Assembly (NCBI RefSeq): GCF_001941485.1
Contig: NZ_CP009247.1
Location: forward strand, 868,001-932,000
Direction of reading: 5' to 3'
DNA length: 64,000 nt
From: Corynebacterium frankenforstense DSM 45800
GTDB lineage: Bacteria > Actinomycetota > Actinomycetes > Mycobacteriales > Mycobacteriaceae
Shown here: positions 27,054 through 36,227 of the stretch, piece after piece
How the letters are laid out: each line of letters starts with the position of its first letter
How positions within the stretch are numbered: position 1 is the stretch's first letter
Made by a program: the position numbers and the translations under genes
The notes under the pieces: generated by a model
What the model saw: only the letters and a program-made list of their open reading frames with translations
Databases searched by the model: none
What the model was told of the DNA's origin: nothing

Positions 27054-27704
27054 TCAGAGATTGTCGACGGCGTACTGCGCCTCCTCGGGGGTGAACTTCT
27101 CGCCGTAGTCGCTGACCAGCTGGTCGTAGATCGCGTCGGTCGACATGGCCATGGAGTCCTGGTAGTCGCGCGCCTTGGCCAGGGCGTTGGCGTTCCAGTC
27201 GGCGTCGACGTGGTCCACGGCGTACTGGGCGGCCTCGGCGGGGAACTGGCCGCCGTACTCGCTGACGAGCTGGTCGTAGGTGTCGGCCTTGCTCATGTGC
27301 ATCGCGCCGGCGTACGTCTTCGCCTGACGCAGGGCGTTCTTGCCCTGCTCCGGCACCGCCTCATCGGCGGGCTGCCCGTCCGCCTGCTGCCCGTCGGCCT
27401 CCGGGGCCGCGGCGTCCTGGTCCTGCGCGCCGAGCGCCGCGGGGTCGGTGTCGCCGTCGGCGGTGTCGGAGCCGTCGGAGGCCGCCGCGGTGGTCTCGGA
27501 GCCGGCCGGGGACGAGGACGTCCCGGTCGAGTCGTCGCCGAGGCCCGCACCGAGTGCGGCCAGGACGACGAGGACGATCAGCCAGACCCACCAGCGCTTG
27601 TACCAGGGCTTCGCCTGCTTCTCGGGCTGCTGTGCGGGGGCCGCCGGGGCGCCGGAGGGGTCGTTCGCGCCGGGGTGGACCGGAGTCTCGGAGGGCTGGG
27701 TCAT
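27054..27704 (-). CDS. Membrane-anchored protein with two Ltp-type repeats
   Basis: 216 residues. A Pro/Ala-rich cytoplasmic head (1-30), one helix (about 33-53, KRWWVWLIVLVVLAALGAGL), a Ser/Asp/Ala/Gln-rich extracellular stalk (55-130), then two tandem repeats of about 45 residues: QAKTYAGAMHMSKADTYDQL and KARDYQDSMAMSTDAIYDQL, each ending with AAQYAVD or EAQYAVD. These match the Ltp (PF07553) domain of phage TP-J34 superinfection-exclusion lipoprotein and of many actinobacterial surface proteins. Unlike phage Ltp it has no lipobox. Host role unknown; effect on phage DNA entry is only a family-based idea. AAAGGA precedes the ATG. Confidence 0.85.
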   Translation of the reverse strand: MTQPSETPVHPGANDPSGAPAAPAQQPEKQAKPWYKRWWVWLIVLVVLAALGAGLGDDSTGTSSSPAGSETTAAASDGSDTADGDTDPAALGAQDQDAAAPEADGQQADGQPADEAVPEQGKNALRQAKTYAGAMHMSKADTYDQLVSEYGGQFPAEAAQYAVDHVDADWNANALAKARDYQDSMAMSTDAIYDQLVSDYGEKFTPEEAQYAVDNL

Positions 27705-28003
27705 GGTTTTCCTTTCCGGAAAATGGGGACGGTCCCTGTGACCGTCACGCACACAACCTAAAAGAGGGCCGGGACAGAACTGTCCGCCCGCTAGGAAAGG
27801 TGTTCGAATTTCGGCCGCTGTCGACTGCGTGAGCGGCGGAAACGTGAGAGACTCCCGTCCGGGCCCGCCGGCGGGGAACTTCCGCGGGGGCCGATGCGTT
27901 GAACAAGGTGGACGCGCCCGAGGGGCGCGCGCGAAGACACGTGAATCACACGAAGAAGACGACGTCGCACACAGGCGACACCGACGAAAGAGAGGACCGC
28001 GGA
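27705..28003. other. Divergent intergenic region between the Ltp and BAX-inhibitor genes
   Basis: About 300 bp with no convincing gene. It has an AT-rich patch around 27757-27765 (AACCTAAAA), a TGTGACCGTCACG partial palindrome at 27737-27749, and a GCGCGCCC/GGGCGCGC hairpin near 27912-27930. Both flanking promoters should lie here. No known operator is recognised. Confidence 0.3.
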
Positions 28004-28861
28004 GTGCGCAGTTCCAACCCCGTCATGCGGAACCTCGGCAGCGACTTCAACCGCAATCAGTCCGCCGGGGCCTACCAGCAGGGCTTCCAGAATCAGTTCG
28101 ACAGCTACGGCGCCCAGGCCGGCCAGGACCGCGGTTACGGTCAGCCGGCCTTCGGTGGCCGCCAGGGCTCCGAGCGCCCGATGACCGTCGACGACGTGGT
28201 GACCAAGACCGGCATCACCCTCGGCGTCATCGTGCTGTTCGCCCTGATCAACTTCGGCCTGTCCCTGGTCAACCCCGGCCTGGCCCTGATCCTGACGGGC
28301 GTGGGCGGCATCGGCGGCTTCATCACCGTGCTCGTCCACTCCTTCGGCAGGAAGTTCGGCTCCGCGGTGGTCACGCTGATCTACGCCGCCTTCGAGGGCC
28401 TGTTCGTCGGCGGCATCTCGCTGCTGTTCTCGGGCATGATCGTCGGTGAGGCCAACGCCGGCGCGCTGATCGGCCAGGCGGTCCTGGGCACCATCGGCGT
28501 CTTCCTCGGCATGCTCTTCGTCTACAAGACCGGCGCCATCAAGGTCACCCCGAAGTTCCAGCGCATCGTCACCGGCGCGATCGTCGGCGTGGCGGTGCTG
28601 GCCCTGGGCAACCTGCTGCTGGCCGTGTTCACCGGCATGAACCCGCTGCGCGACGGCGGCACGCTGGCCATCATCTTCTCCCTGGTCTGCATCGTCCTGG
28701 CGGCCCTGAGCTTCCTGCAGGACTTCGACCTGGCCGACGAGCTGGTGCGCGCGCAGGCGCCGCAGCAGATGGCCTGGGGTGTGGCCCTCGGCCTGGCCGT
28801 GACCCTGGTCTGGCTCTACACCGAGATCCTGCGTCTGCTCAGCTACTTCAACCGCAACTGA
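28004..28861 (+). CDS. BAX inhibitor-1 / YccA family membrane protein
   Basis: 285 residues. About 65 hydrophilic Gln/Gly-rich residues precede seven transmembrane helices (about 67-280). The family pattern is seen in SSNPVMRNL at the N terminus, FSGMIVGEANAGALIGQAVLG, and the helix-7 region DFDLADELVRAQAPQQMAWG, whose Asp residues form the pH-sensitive diaspartyl gate in related calcium-leak channels. GTG start with GAGAGGA 7 nt upstream; 35 more in-frame codons exist upstream but lie in leader-like sequence. A strong terminator follows. Confidence 0.92.
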   Translation: MRSSNPVMRNLGSDFNRNQSAGAYQQGFQNQFDSYGAQAGQDRGYGQPAFGGRQGSERPMTVDDVVTKTGITLGVIVLFALINFGLSLVNPGLALILTGVGGIGGFITVLVHSFGRKFGSAVVTLIYAAFEGLFVGGISLLFSGMIVGEANAGALIGQAVLGTIGVFLGMLFVYKTGAIKVTPKFQRIVTGAIVGVAVLALGNLLLAVFTGMNPLRDGGTLAIIFSLVCIVLAALSFLQDFDLADELVRAQAPQQMAWGVALGLAVTLVWLYTEILRLLSYFNRN

Positions 28862-28902
28862 CGCAGACGGCCCCCGGGGCCTGATCCGGTCCCGGGACAG
28901 CG

Positions 28903-28940
28903 AACCGCCCGCAGGAGTTGATCTCCTGCGGGCGGTTTCT
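28903..28940 (+). terminator. Strong intrinsic terminator of the BAX-inhibitor family gene
   Basis: A 15-bp perfect stem, AACCGCCCGCAGGAG (28903-28917) with its complement at 28923-28937, a TTGAT loop, then TTTCT. Confidence 0.9.
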
Positions 28941-28966
28941 CGTGGCGCCGGTGGGCGCGCTGCACG

Positions 28967-29419
28967 CTACGGGGTGACGGTCTCGCCGTCGACGGTGACC
29001 GTCGTGAAGACGGTGTCGCCGGCCTCGTTGGCTGCCGGCTCGGACAGCTCGACGTCGACCTCCTCGGCGCCCCGGGTGCCGGTGCCGGTGGCGCCCTCGG
29101 CGGTCCACTCGTCCCACCGGACGCCGGTCACGCGGTCGTCGAGACGCATGCAGTCCAGGGTGAGGGTGGCCGGCTCGGCGACGGGCGCGGCCTGGCAGTC
29201 GGCGTAACCGGGCAGCTCGGCGGCGGCCGCGGCGGTGGTGGCCGTGGCCGTGCTCTTCGTGGAGCTGGTCGCGGTGGCCTGGCCGGCGGGCGCCTCGGTG
29301 GCGGTGTCGATCTTCTTCTCGGAGTCCTGCTGGTTGGGCGGCGAGCAGGCGGACAGCGCCAGGCCGGCGGCGAGGGCCGCGGCGCTCAGCGCGCCGAAGC
29401 GGCGGAGGGAACGGTTCAT
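28967..29419 (-). CDS. Hypothetical lipoprotein
   Basis: 150 residues. Lipoprotein signal peptide with lipobox LSAC (Cys near residue 25), then a Thr/Ala/Lys-rich linker to about residue 68, then a small folded part with two Cys (ADCQAAP, LDCMRL) likely joined by a disulfide. A motif VTGVRWDEWTAEGATGTGT resembles small secreted corynebacterial proteins of unknown function. AAGGAG lies 6 nt upstream of the ATG. It stands before greA on the other side of a short gap, in the same direction. Confidence 0.75.
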   Translation of the reverse strand: MNRSLRRFGALSAAALAAGLALSACSPPNQQDSEKKIDTATEAPAGQATATSSTKSTATATTAAAAAELPGYADCQAAPVAEPATLTLDCMRLDDRVTGVRWDEWTAEGATGTGTRGAEEVDVELSEPAANEAGDTVFTTVTVDGETVTP

Positions 29420-29472
29420 GGAAGGCTCCTTGGGTTCGTGGGGGAGGGGGGTACGGGAAACCGTCGCGGGCC

Positions 29473-29994
29473 TTAGCTCTGGCGCGGGGTGGCGGCCTTG
29501 ATGGAGTCGTAGGGGGCGGCCGACTCGATGGTCACGGAGATGGTCCGGCCGTTCGGGGCGGTGTACTCGCGGGTCTCGCCCTCGCTGGCGCCCAGGATGG
29601 CGGCGCCGAGCGGGGACTGCTCGGAGTAGGTCTCCAGGTCCTTGTTGTCCGAGGCGGCGGCGCGGGTGCCGATCAGGAAGGTCTCCTTGTCGCTCTCGTC
29701 GCCGTTGTAGTAGACGTGCACGACGCAGCCGACGTTGGCCACGCCCTCGACGACGGCGGAGCGCTCGGTGGTGGAGTTGGCGAGGATCTCGGAGATCTTC
29801 TTGATGCGGGCCTCCTCCTGGTCCTGCATCTCACGCGCGGCGTCGTAACCGGCGTTCTCCTTGAGGTCGCCCTCCTCGCGGCGCTCGTTGATCTCGGCGG
29901 CGACCACGGGGCGGTGGTCGATGAGGTTCTGCAGCTCCTCCTCGAGCTTCGCCTTGGTCTCGGGGGTGATGTACTGCTGCTGACCGTCTGCCAT
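29473..29994 (-). CDS. greA: Transcription elongation factor GreA
   Basis: 173 residues. Rescues backtracked RNA polymerase by stimulating transcript cleavage. The N-terminal coiled coil carries the REEGDLKENAGYDAAREMQ tip with the acidic catalytic pair. The C-terminal FKBP-like domain includes SEQSPLGAAILGASEGE. AAAGGA is 8 nt before the ATG. As in other actinobacteria it lies next to DUF4307 and mca. Confidence 0.97.
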   Translation of the reverse strand: MADGQQQYITPETKAKLEEELQNLIDHRPVVAAEINERREEGDLKENAGYDAAREMQDQEEARIKKISEILANSTTERSAVVEGVANVGCVVHVYYNGDESDKETFLIGTRAAASDNKDLETYSEQSPLGAAILGASEGETREYTAPNGRTISVTIESAAPYDSIKAATPRQS

Positions 29995-30175
29995 GCGTGG
30001 CGTCCTTTCCGCTTTGCGAATCCTCGTCGGCCCGCCGCGCGGGGCTGCTCCCGCGGCGCGGGCGGGCCGTCACACACCACCCGCGGCCCCCGCCGCCCGT
30101 GGCCCCGTGGGGTTGGAGCGGTGAAACCGCAGGTCAAATGCGCACTAGATGGTGCCCGATCCTAGCACACGGGTA

Positions 30176-30622
30176 CTAGTGCCCCAGGAAGGCGGGCATG
30201 TTCGTCGAACAACCGTAGACGCTGCCGGACACCGGCAGGTCGCGGGTGGTGATCTCGACGTCGATGCGCTGCGTCTCCGGGCCGCCGGCGGGGATGACGA
30301 CGTCGCGGCGGCCGACCTCGGCCTTGTCGTAGTTGAGCGCGGTGACGATGCAGTAGGAGGGCTTGTCGACGTCGTCGCGGGTGACGTCGATGCTCATGGC
30401 CAACGTGTCGTCCTCGACGCGCTCGAAGTTCGTCATCGAGGCGGTGACGTCGGCGTCCTGGCGCTGCGAGATGAACTGGGCGAAGAGGACGACGGTGACG
30501 ATCGCGACGAAGAGGACGGCGAGGATGACCGCCCGGCCGGTCCTCCGGTTGGACTTGTCGACGGGTCGGCGCGCGGCCCCGTAGCGCTCGGCGGGGCGGT
30601 TGATCTGGGTCGAATCGGACAC
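30176..30622 (-). CDS. DUF4307 family membrane protein
   Basis: 148 residues. A cytoplasmic Arg-rich head, one helix (about 29-50, AVILAVLFVAIVTVVLFA) and an extracytoplasmic domain with two Cys (SYCIVTALNYDKAEVG, VYGCSTNMPAFLG) close to the family end. It matches the actinobacterial DUF4307 family, of unknown function, typically found between greA and mca. The GTG at 30622 is preferred; further in-frame codons up to 30688 would add an unsupported basic stretch. Confidence 0.85.
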   Translation of the reverse strand: MSDSTQINRPAERYGAARRPVDKSNRRTGRAVILAVLFVAIVTVVLFAQFISQRQDADVTASMTNFERVEDDTLAMSIDVTRDDVDKPSYCIVTALNYDKAEVGRRDVVIPAGGPETQRIDVEITTRDLPVSGSVYGCSTNMPAFLGH

Positions 30623-30730
30623 GGTGGTCGCTCGGGCCTCCTCGGCGCGGGATCGGTTTCGGGGGACGGTGACGGCGGGCTCGCGCACCCGCGGTCACCC
30701 GCTGCGGTGCCCTCATCGTAGCCTCCCGCG

Positions 30731-30736
30731 TACAGT
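30731..30736 (+). promoter_or_regulatory. Candidate -10 box of mca
   Basis: TACAGT about 55 nt before the GTG start at 30792, allowing a leader with the GAAAGGAAGGG ribosome-binding site. Confidence 0.35.
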
Positions 30737-30791
30737 GAGTGGTCTTGTAAGGTTCCCCCGAGACCCACCCGCGAAAGGAAGGGATGCACCG

Positions 30792-31706
30792 GTGAGTGCC
30801 ACCCGGCTTCTGGCCATCCACGCCCATCCGGACGACGAGTCGTCCAAGGGTGCGGCCACCCTCGCCCGCTACGCCGACGAGGGCCACCCGACGACGGTGC
30901 TCACGTGCACCGGCGGGGAACGCGGCGACATCCTCAACCCGGCCATGGACCGCCCGGGGATCAAGGAGAACATGGTCTCGGTGCGCCGCGAGGAGATGGC
31001 CCAGGCCGTCGCCGCGCTCGGCGTGGACCACGTCTGGCTCGGCCACGTCGACTCGGGTCTGCCGCAGGGCGACCCGCTGCCGCCGCTGCCGGAGGGCTGC
31101 TTCGCCCTCGACGACAGCGAGGAGGTCACCCGCGAGGTGGTCAAGGTCATCCGCACGCTGCGTCCGCACGTGATCATCACCTACGACGAGAACGGCGGCT
31201 ACCCGCACCCGGACCACCTGAAGGTCCACGAGGTCTCCATGACCGCCTGGGACAAGGCCGGCCGCTCCGACTACGCCCCGGAGCTCGGCGCGCCGTGGGC
31301 GCCGCTGAAGCTGTACTACACGCACGGCTTCGTCCGCCAGCGCCTCGAGCTCTTCCACAACCTGCTCATCGAGCAGGGCCTGCCCAGCCCGTACGAGCCG
31401 ATGCTGGCCCGCTGGAAGGCGCACGACGCCGACATCATGGCGCGCGTGACCACCCAGGTGCGCTGCGACGACTACTTCACCAACCGCGACGCCGCCCTGC
31501 GCGCCCACGCCACCCAGATCGACCCGGCCGGCGCGTTCCTGGCCACCCCGCCCGAGGTGCAGGCCCGCCTGTGGCCCACGGAGGAGTTCGAGCTGGCCCA
31601 GACCCGCGTGAGCACCGACATCCCCGAGGACGACCTCTTCGCGGGCATCTCCGACGACGTCGCGGAGGCCGACGCCCAGGAGGCCGCGGCCCGCGCCCGG
31701 CTCTGA
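30792..31706 (+). CDS. mca: Mycothiol S-conjugate amidase
   Basis: 304 residues. Cleaves mycothiol conjugates of toxins and alkylating agents so that the mercapturic acid is exported, part of the thiol detoxification specific to actinobacteria. The Zn motif HAHPDDE is at residues 10-16, with the third ligand in HPDHLKVHE. The segment DENGGYPHPDH and the C-terminal YYTHGF region agree with Mca rather than with MshB. GTG start with a purine-rich ribosome-binding site. The gene is followed closely by a small membrane-protein gene. Confidence 0.95.
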   Translation: MSATRLLAIHAHPDDESSKGAATLARYADEGHPTTVLTCTGGERGDILNPAMDRPGIKENMVSVRREEMAQAVAALGVDHVWLGHVDSGLPQGDPLPPLPEGCFALDDSEEVTREVVKVIRTLRPHVIITYDENGGYPHPDHLKVHEVSMTAWDKAGRSDYAPELGAPWAPLKLYYTHGFVRQRLELFHNLLIEQGLPSPYEPMLARWKAHDADIMARVTTQVRCDDYFTNRDAALRAHATQIDPAGAFLATPPEVQARLWPTEEFELAQTRVSTDIPEDDLFAGISDDVAEADAQEAAARARL

Positions 31707-31786
31707 GCCCGCGGCCCGCGGCGACTAACCTGGGATGAAACCGGGCGCATGTGCGCCCGCCAGGAGACTGACTAGAGGAAAGGCGG

Positions 31787-32131
31787 ATGACGCCCGTGAC
31801 CGGATTTGCTGCCGCTGCCCCGGCGTTCGACGCCGCGCTGGCCGGCGCCCGCGCGGACTTCGGCGACCTGATCGTGCTCGCCCAGCAGGAGAAGGGGGGA
31901 CCGCTCGGCCCGGAGTTCGGCAAGGCGTCCCCGATCGGCCTGCTGGTCATCGTGGCCCTGCTGGCCGCGGTGCTCTTCATCGGCTGGCGTTTCTACCGCC
32001 GCTACTCGCGGATGAACCGCCGCATGATGTTCGCCGAGCGCCACGGCATCGACCCCTTCGACGAGAAGGCGATCGACGAGGCGATGGCCGAGGCCGGTGT
32101 GCTCGACCGGTCGAAGAAGCGCTGGCTGTAA
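31787..32131 (+). CDS. Small single-helix membrane protein downstream of mca
   Basis: 114 residues, function unknown. Ala-rich N terminus, one helix (about 50-67, LLVIVALLAAVLFIGWRF), then a basic, conserved-looking cytoplasmic tail RRYSRMNRRMMFAERHGIDPFDEKAIDEAM. Relatives sit beside mca in other actinobacteria. A -10-like TAACCT near 31725-31730 suggests its own promoter, and AGAGGAAAGG precedes the ATG. Confidence 0.75.
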   Translation: MTPVTGFAAAAPAFDAALAGARADFGDLIVLAQQEKGGPLGPEFGKASPIGLLVIVALLAAVLFIGWRFYRRYSRMNRRMMFAERHGIDPFDEKAIDEAMAEAGVLDRSKKRWL

Positions 32132-32171
32132 TCCCCGCCCGAAAGCGCCCCCGGCCGCCCGGCCGGTGTGC

Positions 32172-32177
32172 TAGCGT
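32172..32177 (+). promoter_or_regulatory. -10 box of the aroF attenuator transcript
   Basis: TAGCGT, 7 nt before the ATG of the leader peptide at 32185. The mRNA probably starts at or next to that ATG. Confidence 0.5.
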
Positions 32178-32184
32178 CGGGGCC

Positions 32185-32262
32185 ATGACACAGACCAGGC
32201 GATTTTATTTTGGCGAGGCTCCAGGAGTGGGCCGCGCCGGATCGTCGGCGCCCACACCCTGA
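32185..32262 (+). CDS. aroR: Phe/Tyr-rich leader peptide of the DAHP synthase attenuator (AroR-like)
   Basis: 25 codons, with F-Y-F (TTT TAT TTT, 32203-32211) after two Arg codons at positions 5-6. The TTT codons are striking in a gene set that almost always uses TTC, and TAT replaces the usual TAC. Downstream are alternative RNA pairings: GCTCCAGG (32218-32225) with CCTGGAGC (32278-32285), a GTGGGC/GCCCAC hairpin (32227-32255), and a terminator at 32287-32324. When charged Phe- or Tyr-tRNA is scarce, the ribosome should stall over F-Y-F and change the pairing to spare aroF. A comparable leader, aroR, has been described before aroF in C. glutamicum. Confidence 0.85.
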   Translation: MTQTRRFYFGEAPGVGRAGSSAPTP

Positions 32263-32286
32263 GACGGCGCAGCCACACCTGGAGCA

Positions 32287-32324
32287 GCAGCACTTCCGCC
32301 ACCCGGCGGGAGGGCTGCTTTTTT
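32287..32324 (+). terminator. Attenuator terminator in front of aroF
   Basis: GCAGC-A-CTTCCGCC (32287-32300) pairs with GGCGGGAG-G-GCTGC (32305-32318), followed by six T. Its position after the F-Y-F leader peptide and before aroF identifies it as a ribosome-controlled attenuator. Confidence 0.88.
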
Positions 32325-32399
32325 GTGTCCTGACCCCCTTTTCCACCCCGACCGCCACCGCCCCGCACCGCGCGGACCACACGAACCAGGAGCCACCCC

Positions 32400-33515
<1,116 letters not shown>

Positions 33516-33526
33516 ACTCGGATGAC

Positions 33527-34300
33527 GTGAACTTCTCCCCGCGCAGGCTGCTCTACCCCCTCTACGAGCGCCGTCTCGAGCGCGAGCTCAAGGGGCTGCC
33601 GCAGCCCCGGCACGTGGCCGTCATGTGCGACGGCAACCGCCGCTGGGCCCGGGAGGCCGGTTTCGACGACGTCAGCCACGGCCACCGCGTCGGGGCGAAG
33701 AAGATCGGCGAGATGGTGCGCTGGTGCGTCGACACGCAGGTCGAGATCATCACGGTCTACCTGCTGAGCACCGAGAACCTGCGCCGCGAGCCCGAAGAGC
33801 TCACGATGCTCTACGACATCATCGCCGAGGTCGTCGCCGAGCTCGCCCAGAAGGAGAACAACTGCCGGCTGCGCCTCGTCGGCCACCTGGACCTGCTGCC
33901 CGAGGCGATCTCGCGCCGGCTCAGCGACGCCGCCGCGGAGACCGAGGGCAACGACGGGGTGACCGTCAACGTCGCCGTCGGCTACGGCGGGCGCCAGGAG
34001 ATCGTCGACGCCGTGCACGCGCTCATCGACGAGGAGGTCGCCGCGGGCACCCCGGCCGGGGAGCTCGCGGAGAAGGTCTCCGTCGAGTCGATCTCGCACC
34101 ACCTCTACACCCGCGGCCAGCCGGACCCGGACCTGGTCATCCGCACCTCCGGCGAGCAGCGCCTCTCCGGCTTCCTGCTCTGGCAGGCCGCCTACTCGGA
34201 GATCTGGTTCACCGACACCTACTGGCCGGCCTTCCGCCGCATCGACTTCCTGCGCGCCCTGCGCGAGTACTCCAAGCGCTCGCGCCGCTTCGGCCGCTGA
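33527..34300 (+). CDS. uppS: Cis-prenyltransferase (isoprenyl diphosphate synthase, UppS family)
   Basis: 257 residues. Adds isopentenyl units in Z configuration. The MCDGNRRWAREAG motif carries the catalytic Asp; NVAVGYGGRQEIVDA and DLVIRTSGEQRLSGFLLWQAAYSEIWF are the C-terminal signatures. Corynebacteria and mycobacteria have two such enzymes. The one next to aroF and coaA corresponds, by synteny, to the short-chain (Z-FPP, Rv1086-like) enzyme rather than the decaprenyl one. Chain length cannot be proven from sequence by eye. Confidence 0.92.
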   Translation: MNFSPRRLLYPLYERRLERELKGLPQPRHVAVMCDGNRRWAREAGFDDVSHGHRVGAKKIGEMVRWCVDTQVEIITVYLLSTENLRREPEELTMLYDIIAEVVAELAQKENNCRLRLVGHLDLLPEAISRRLSDAAAETEGNDGVTVNVAVGYGGRQEIVDAVHALIDEEVAAGTPAGELAEKVSVESISHHLYTRGQPDPDLVIRTSGEQRLSGFLLWQAAYSEIWFTDTYWPAFRRIDFLRALREYSKRSRRFGR

Positions 34301-34490
34301 CCCCGGCCGGCCTCGACCACTGACCCCGGCCGGCTTCGGCCGCTGGCGCCTGGCGCACCGGCCGCACCGGCGCGCGTCACCGCCCACGGACCCACCGGTA
34401 GCCTGGGCTTTGACCGCCGCCCCGCACGCGGGGCCGGCCTCCCGTTCGATCTCTCCGTCACCGTCGCACTCCAGGAGCGCTGATTCACCC

Positions 34491-35072
34491 GTGCCCGCAA
34501 CCGACCCCGCAGCCGATCCCGCAGCCGACGCCGCCTCCGGCGCCCCAGCCGTCGCCGACGTCTTCTTCGCCACCACCTACGGCTCCACCCGCCGCTACGC
34601 CGAGGAGCTCGCCGCCCGACTGGGCACCGTGGCCCGCCCGCTCGACGAGGCCCGCGCGATCGACCTGAGCGCCTCGGACGCCCCGCTCGTGGTCGCCTCG
34701 CCGACCTTCGGCCCGCAGATCGAGGCCGCCGACTTCCTCGCCGAGGCCGAGACCGGCGCCCGCCCGGCCGCCGCGGTCGCCGTGGGCATGTCGCTGCCGG
34801 ACTCCGCGCGCGAGCGCGACCAGATGGCCGGCAAGCTGCGCGCCCGCCCGGACGTCGCCCGCTTCTACCTGCCGGGCAGGCTGTTCTACTCCGAGATCAG
34901 CCGCGCCCACCGCGCCGTGATGTGGGGCGTGATCCGCGCGCTGAAGGCCAAGCCGCGCAAGTCCGACAACGACCGCGCGATGATCGCCGCCTACGACCGC
35001 GACGTCGACCAGGTCGACCTCGCCGAGCTCGACGCCGTCGAGGCGTGGGTGCGCGCGCACGCCGCGCACTGA
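34491..35072 (+). CDS. Flavodoxin-like protein (HemG/protoporphyrinogen-oxidase type fold)
   Basis: 193 residues from the GTG at 34491. After an Asp/Pro/Ala-rich head of about 20 residues comes VFFATTYGSTRRYAEELAARLG, the FMN-phosphate loop T-x-Y-G-S-T of flavodoxins, then VVASPTFGPQIEAADFL and VGMSLPDSARERDQ. The C-terminal FYLPGRLFYSEISRAHRAVMW resembles menaquinone-dependent protoporphyrinogen oxidase-like proteins. The partner is unknown. A copy of the dispersed motif lies 7 bp after the stop codon. Confidence 0.8.
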   Translation: MPATDPAADPAADAASGAPAVADVFFATTYGSTRRYAEELAARLGTVARPLDEARAIDLSASDAPLVVASPTFGPQIEAADFLAEAETGARPAAAVAVGMSLPDSARERDQMAGKLRARPDVARFYLPGRLFYSEISRAHRAVMWGVIRALKAKPRKSDNDRAMIAAYDRDVDQVDLAELDAVEAWVRAHAAH

Positions 35073-35078
35073 CAGAGC

Positions 35079-35096
35079 GATTGACGACGCCGCGCC
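35079..35096 (+). repeat. Copy of dispersed motif GATTGACGACGCCGCGC
   Basis: GATTGACGACGCCGCGCC, 7 bp after the flavodoxin stop codon. It is identical over 17 bp to the copies at 50520 and 57072. Confidence 0.6.
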
Positions 35097-35155
35097 CCGA
35101 CGCCCGGCGGTTCCCCGCGGCGTAGGCGGAACAACGACTTTCCGGTGCGTAAAGG

Positions 35156-35200
35156 TCTTGAAGCTCTTGAAGCTCTTGAGGCCCCAGAGGCTCTCAGAGC
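35156..35200. repeat. TCTTGAAGC direct repeats and hairpin at the 3' end of coaA
   Basis: TCTTGAAGC occurs twice in tandem (35156-35164, 35165-35173) plus a partial third copy. AAGCTCT at 35170-35176 can pair with AGAGCTT at 35196-35202, so the repeat may act as terminator between the convergent flavodoxin and coaA genes. There is no strong T-run. Confidence 0.4.
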
Positions 35201-36120
35201 TTGCGCAGGCGCACCCGGGTGACCTGGTGGTCGTCGCCCTTGCGCAGCACCAGGGAGGCGCGCACCCGGGTCGGCAGGATGTTCTCGACCAGGTTGGGCA
35301 GGTTGATCGACTGCCAGATCTCGCGGGCCTCGGAGACGGCCTCGGCGTCGGGCAGGCCGGCGAAGTGGCGGAAGTGCGCGCCGGGCTTGGTGAACTCGGT
35401 GGAGCGCAGCGCGAGGAAGCGTCTGATGTACCACTCCTCGATGGTGGCCGTGGGCGCGTCGACGTAGACGGAGAAGTCGAAGAGGTCGGAGACCATCAGC
35501 GTCGGGCCCGTCTGCAGCACGTTGAGGCCCTCGAGGATGAGGATGTCCGGGCGGCGCACCGTCTGCACCTGGTCGGGCACCCGGTCGTAGAGGCGGTGGG
35601 AGTAGACGGGCGCCTCGACGGCGGGCATGCCGGACTTGACGTCGGTGACGAAGCGCAGGAGCGCGCGTCGGTCGTAGGACTCGGGGAAGCCCTTGCGGTT
35701 CATCATCCGGCGCCGGCGCAGCTCCGCGGCGGGCCACAGGAAGCCGTCGGTGGTCACCAGGTCCACCCGCGGGTGGGAGTCCCAGCGCTGCAGCAGGACC
35801 TGCAGCAGGCGGGCGGTGGTCGACTTGCCCACGGCCACGGAGCCGGCGACCCCGATGATGAAGGGCACGTGCTGGGCCTCGGCGCCGAGGAACTCGTCGG
35901 TGGCGGCGGTCAGCCGCTGGCGGGCGGCGACCTGCAGGTGGATCAGACGGCTCAGCGGCAGGTAGACCTCGGCGACCTCGCGCAGGTCGATGTTCTCGCC
36001 GATGCCGCGCAGGGAGGCGACCTCCTCCTCGGTGAGCACCTGCGGCATCGCGCGACGCAGCTTCCGCCACTGTTCCCGGTCGAAGTCCAGGTAGGGACTG
36101 ATGACGTTGCTGCGCGACAT
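35194..36120 (-). CDS. coaA: Pantothenate kinase (type I, CoaA)
   Basis: 308 residues. Phosphorylates pantothenate, the committed step to coenzyme A. The P-loop is [15 protein letters not shown] near residue 92. [21 protein letters not shown] and [18 protein letters not shown] follow as in bacterial CoaA. The start [19 protein letters not shown] is preferred; three more in-frame codons upstream add nothing typical. It is divergent from glyA with about 107 bp between. Confidence 0.96.
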   Translation of the reverse strand: MSRSNVISPYLDFDREQWRKLRRAMPQVLTEEEVASLRGIGENIDLREVAEVYLPLSRLIHLQVAARQRLTAATDEFLGAEAQHVPFIIGVAGSVAVGKSTTARLLQVLLQRWDSHPRVDLVTTDGFLWPAAELRRRRMMNRKGFPESYDRRALLRFVTDVKSGMPAVEAPVYSHRLYDRVPDQVQTVRRPDILILEGLNVLQTGPTLMVSDLFDFSVYVDAPTATIEEWYIRRFLALRSTEFTKPGAHFRHFAGLPDAEAVSEAREIWQSINLPNLVENILPTRVRASLVLRKGDDHQVTRVRLRKL

Positions 36121-36170
36121 GGCATACATCTTGCCAGGGAGGGCGCGGGTGGGTTGTCGCGGGGCGGGTC

Positions 36171-36176
36171 TAGACT
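36171..36176 (+). promoter_or_regulatory. Candidate -10 box of glyA
   Basis: TAGACT about 52 nt before the glyA ATG; the leader contains GAACGAAAGG as ribosome-binding region. Confidence 0.4.
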
Positions 36177-36227
36177 GTGAACCGTCGCACTTGACCGTAG
36201 ACAGGAACGAAAGGCCCGTCAGCCCTC

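Noticed and set aside
26917..27108. Short frame containing MAQLAEATDLKS over the tRNA-Leu gene
   Set aside because: It is the translation of the tRNA itself and has no ribosome-binding site.
27737..27749. TGTGACCGTCACG as a GlxR (cAMP receptor) site
   Set aside because: The spacing is wrong for TGTGA-N6-TCACA.
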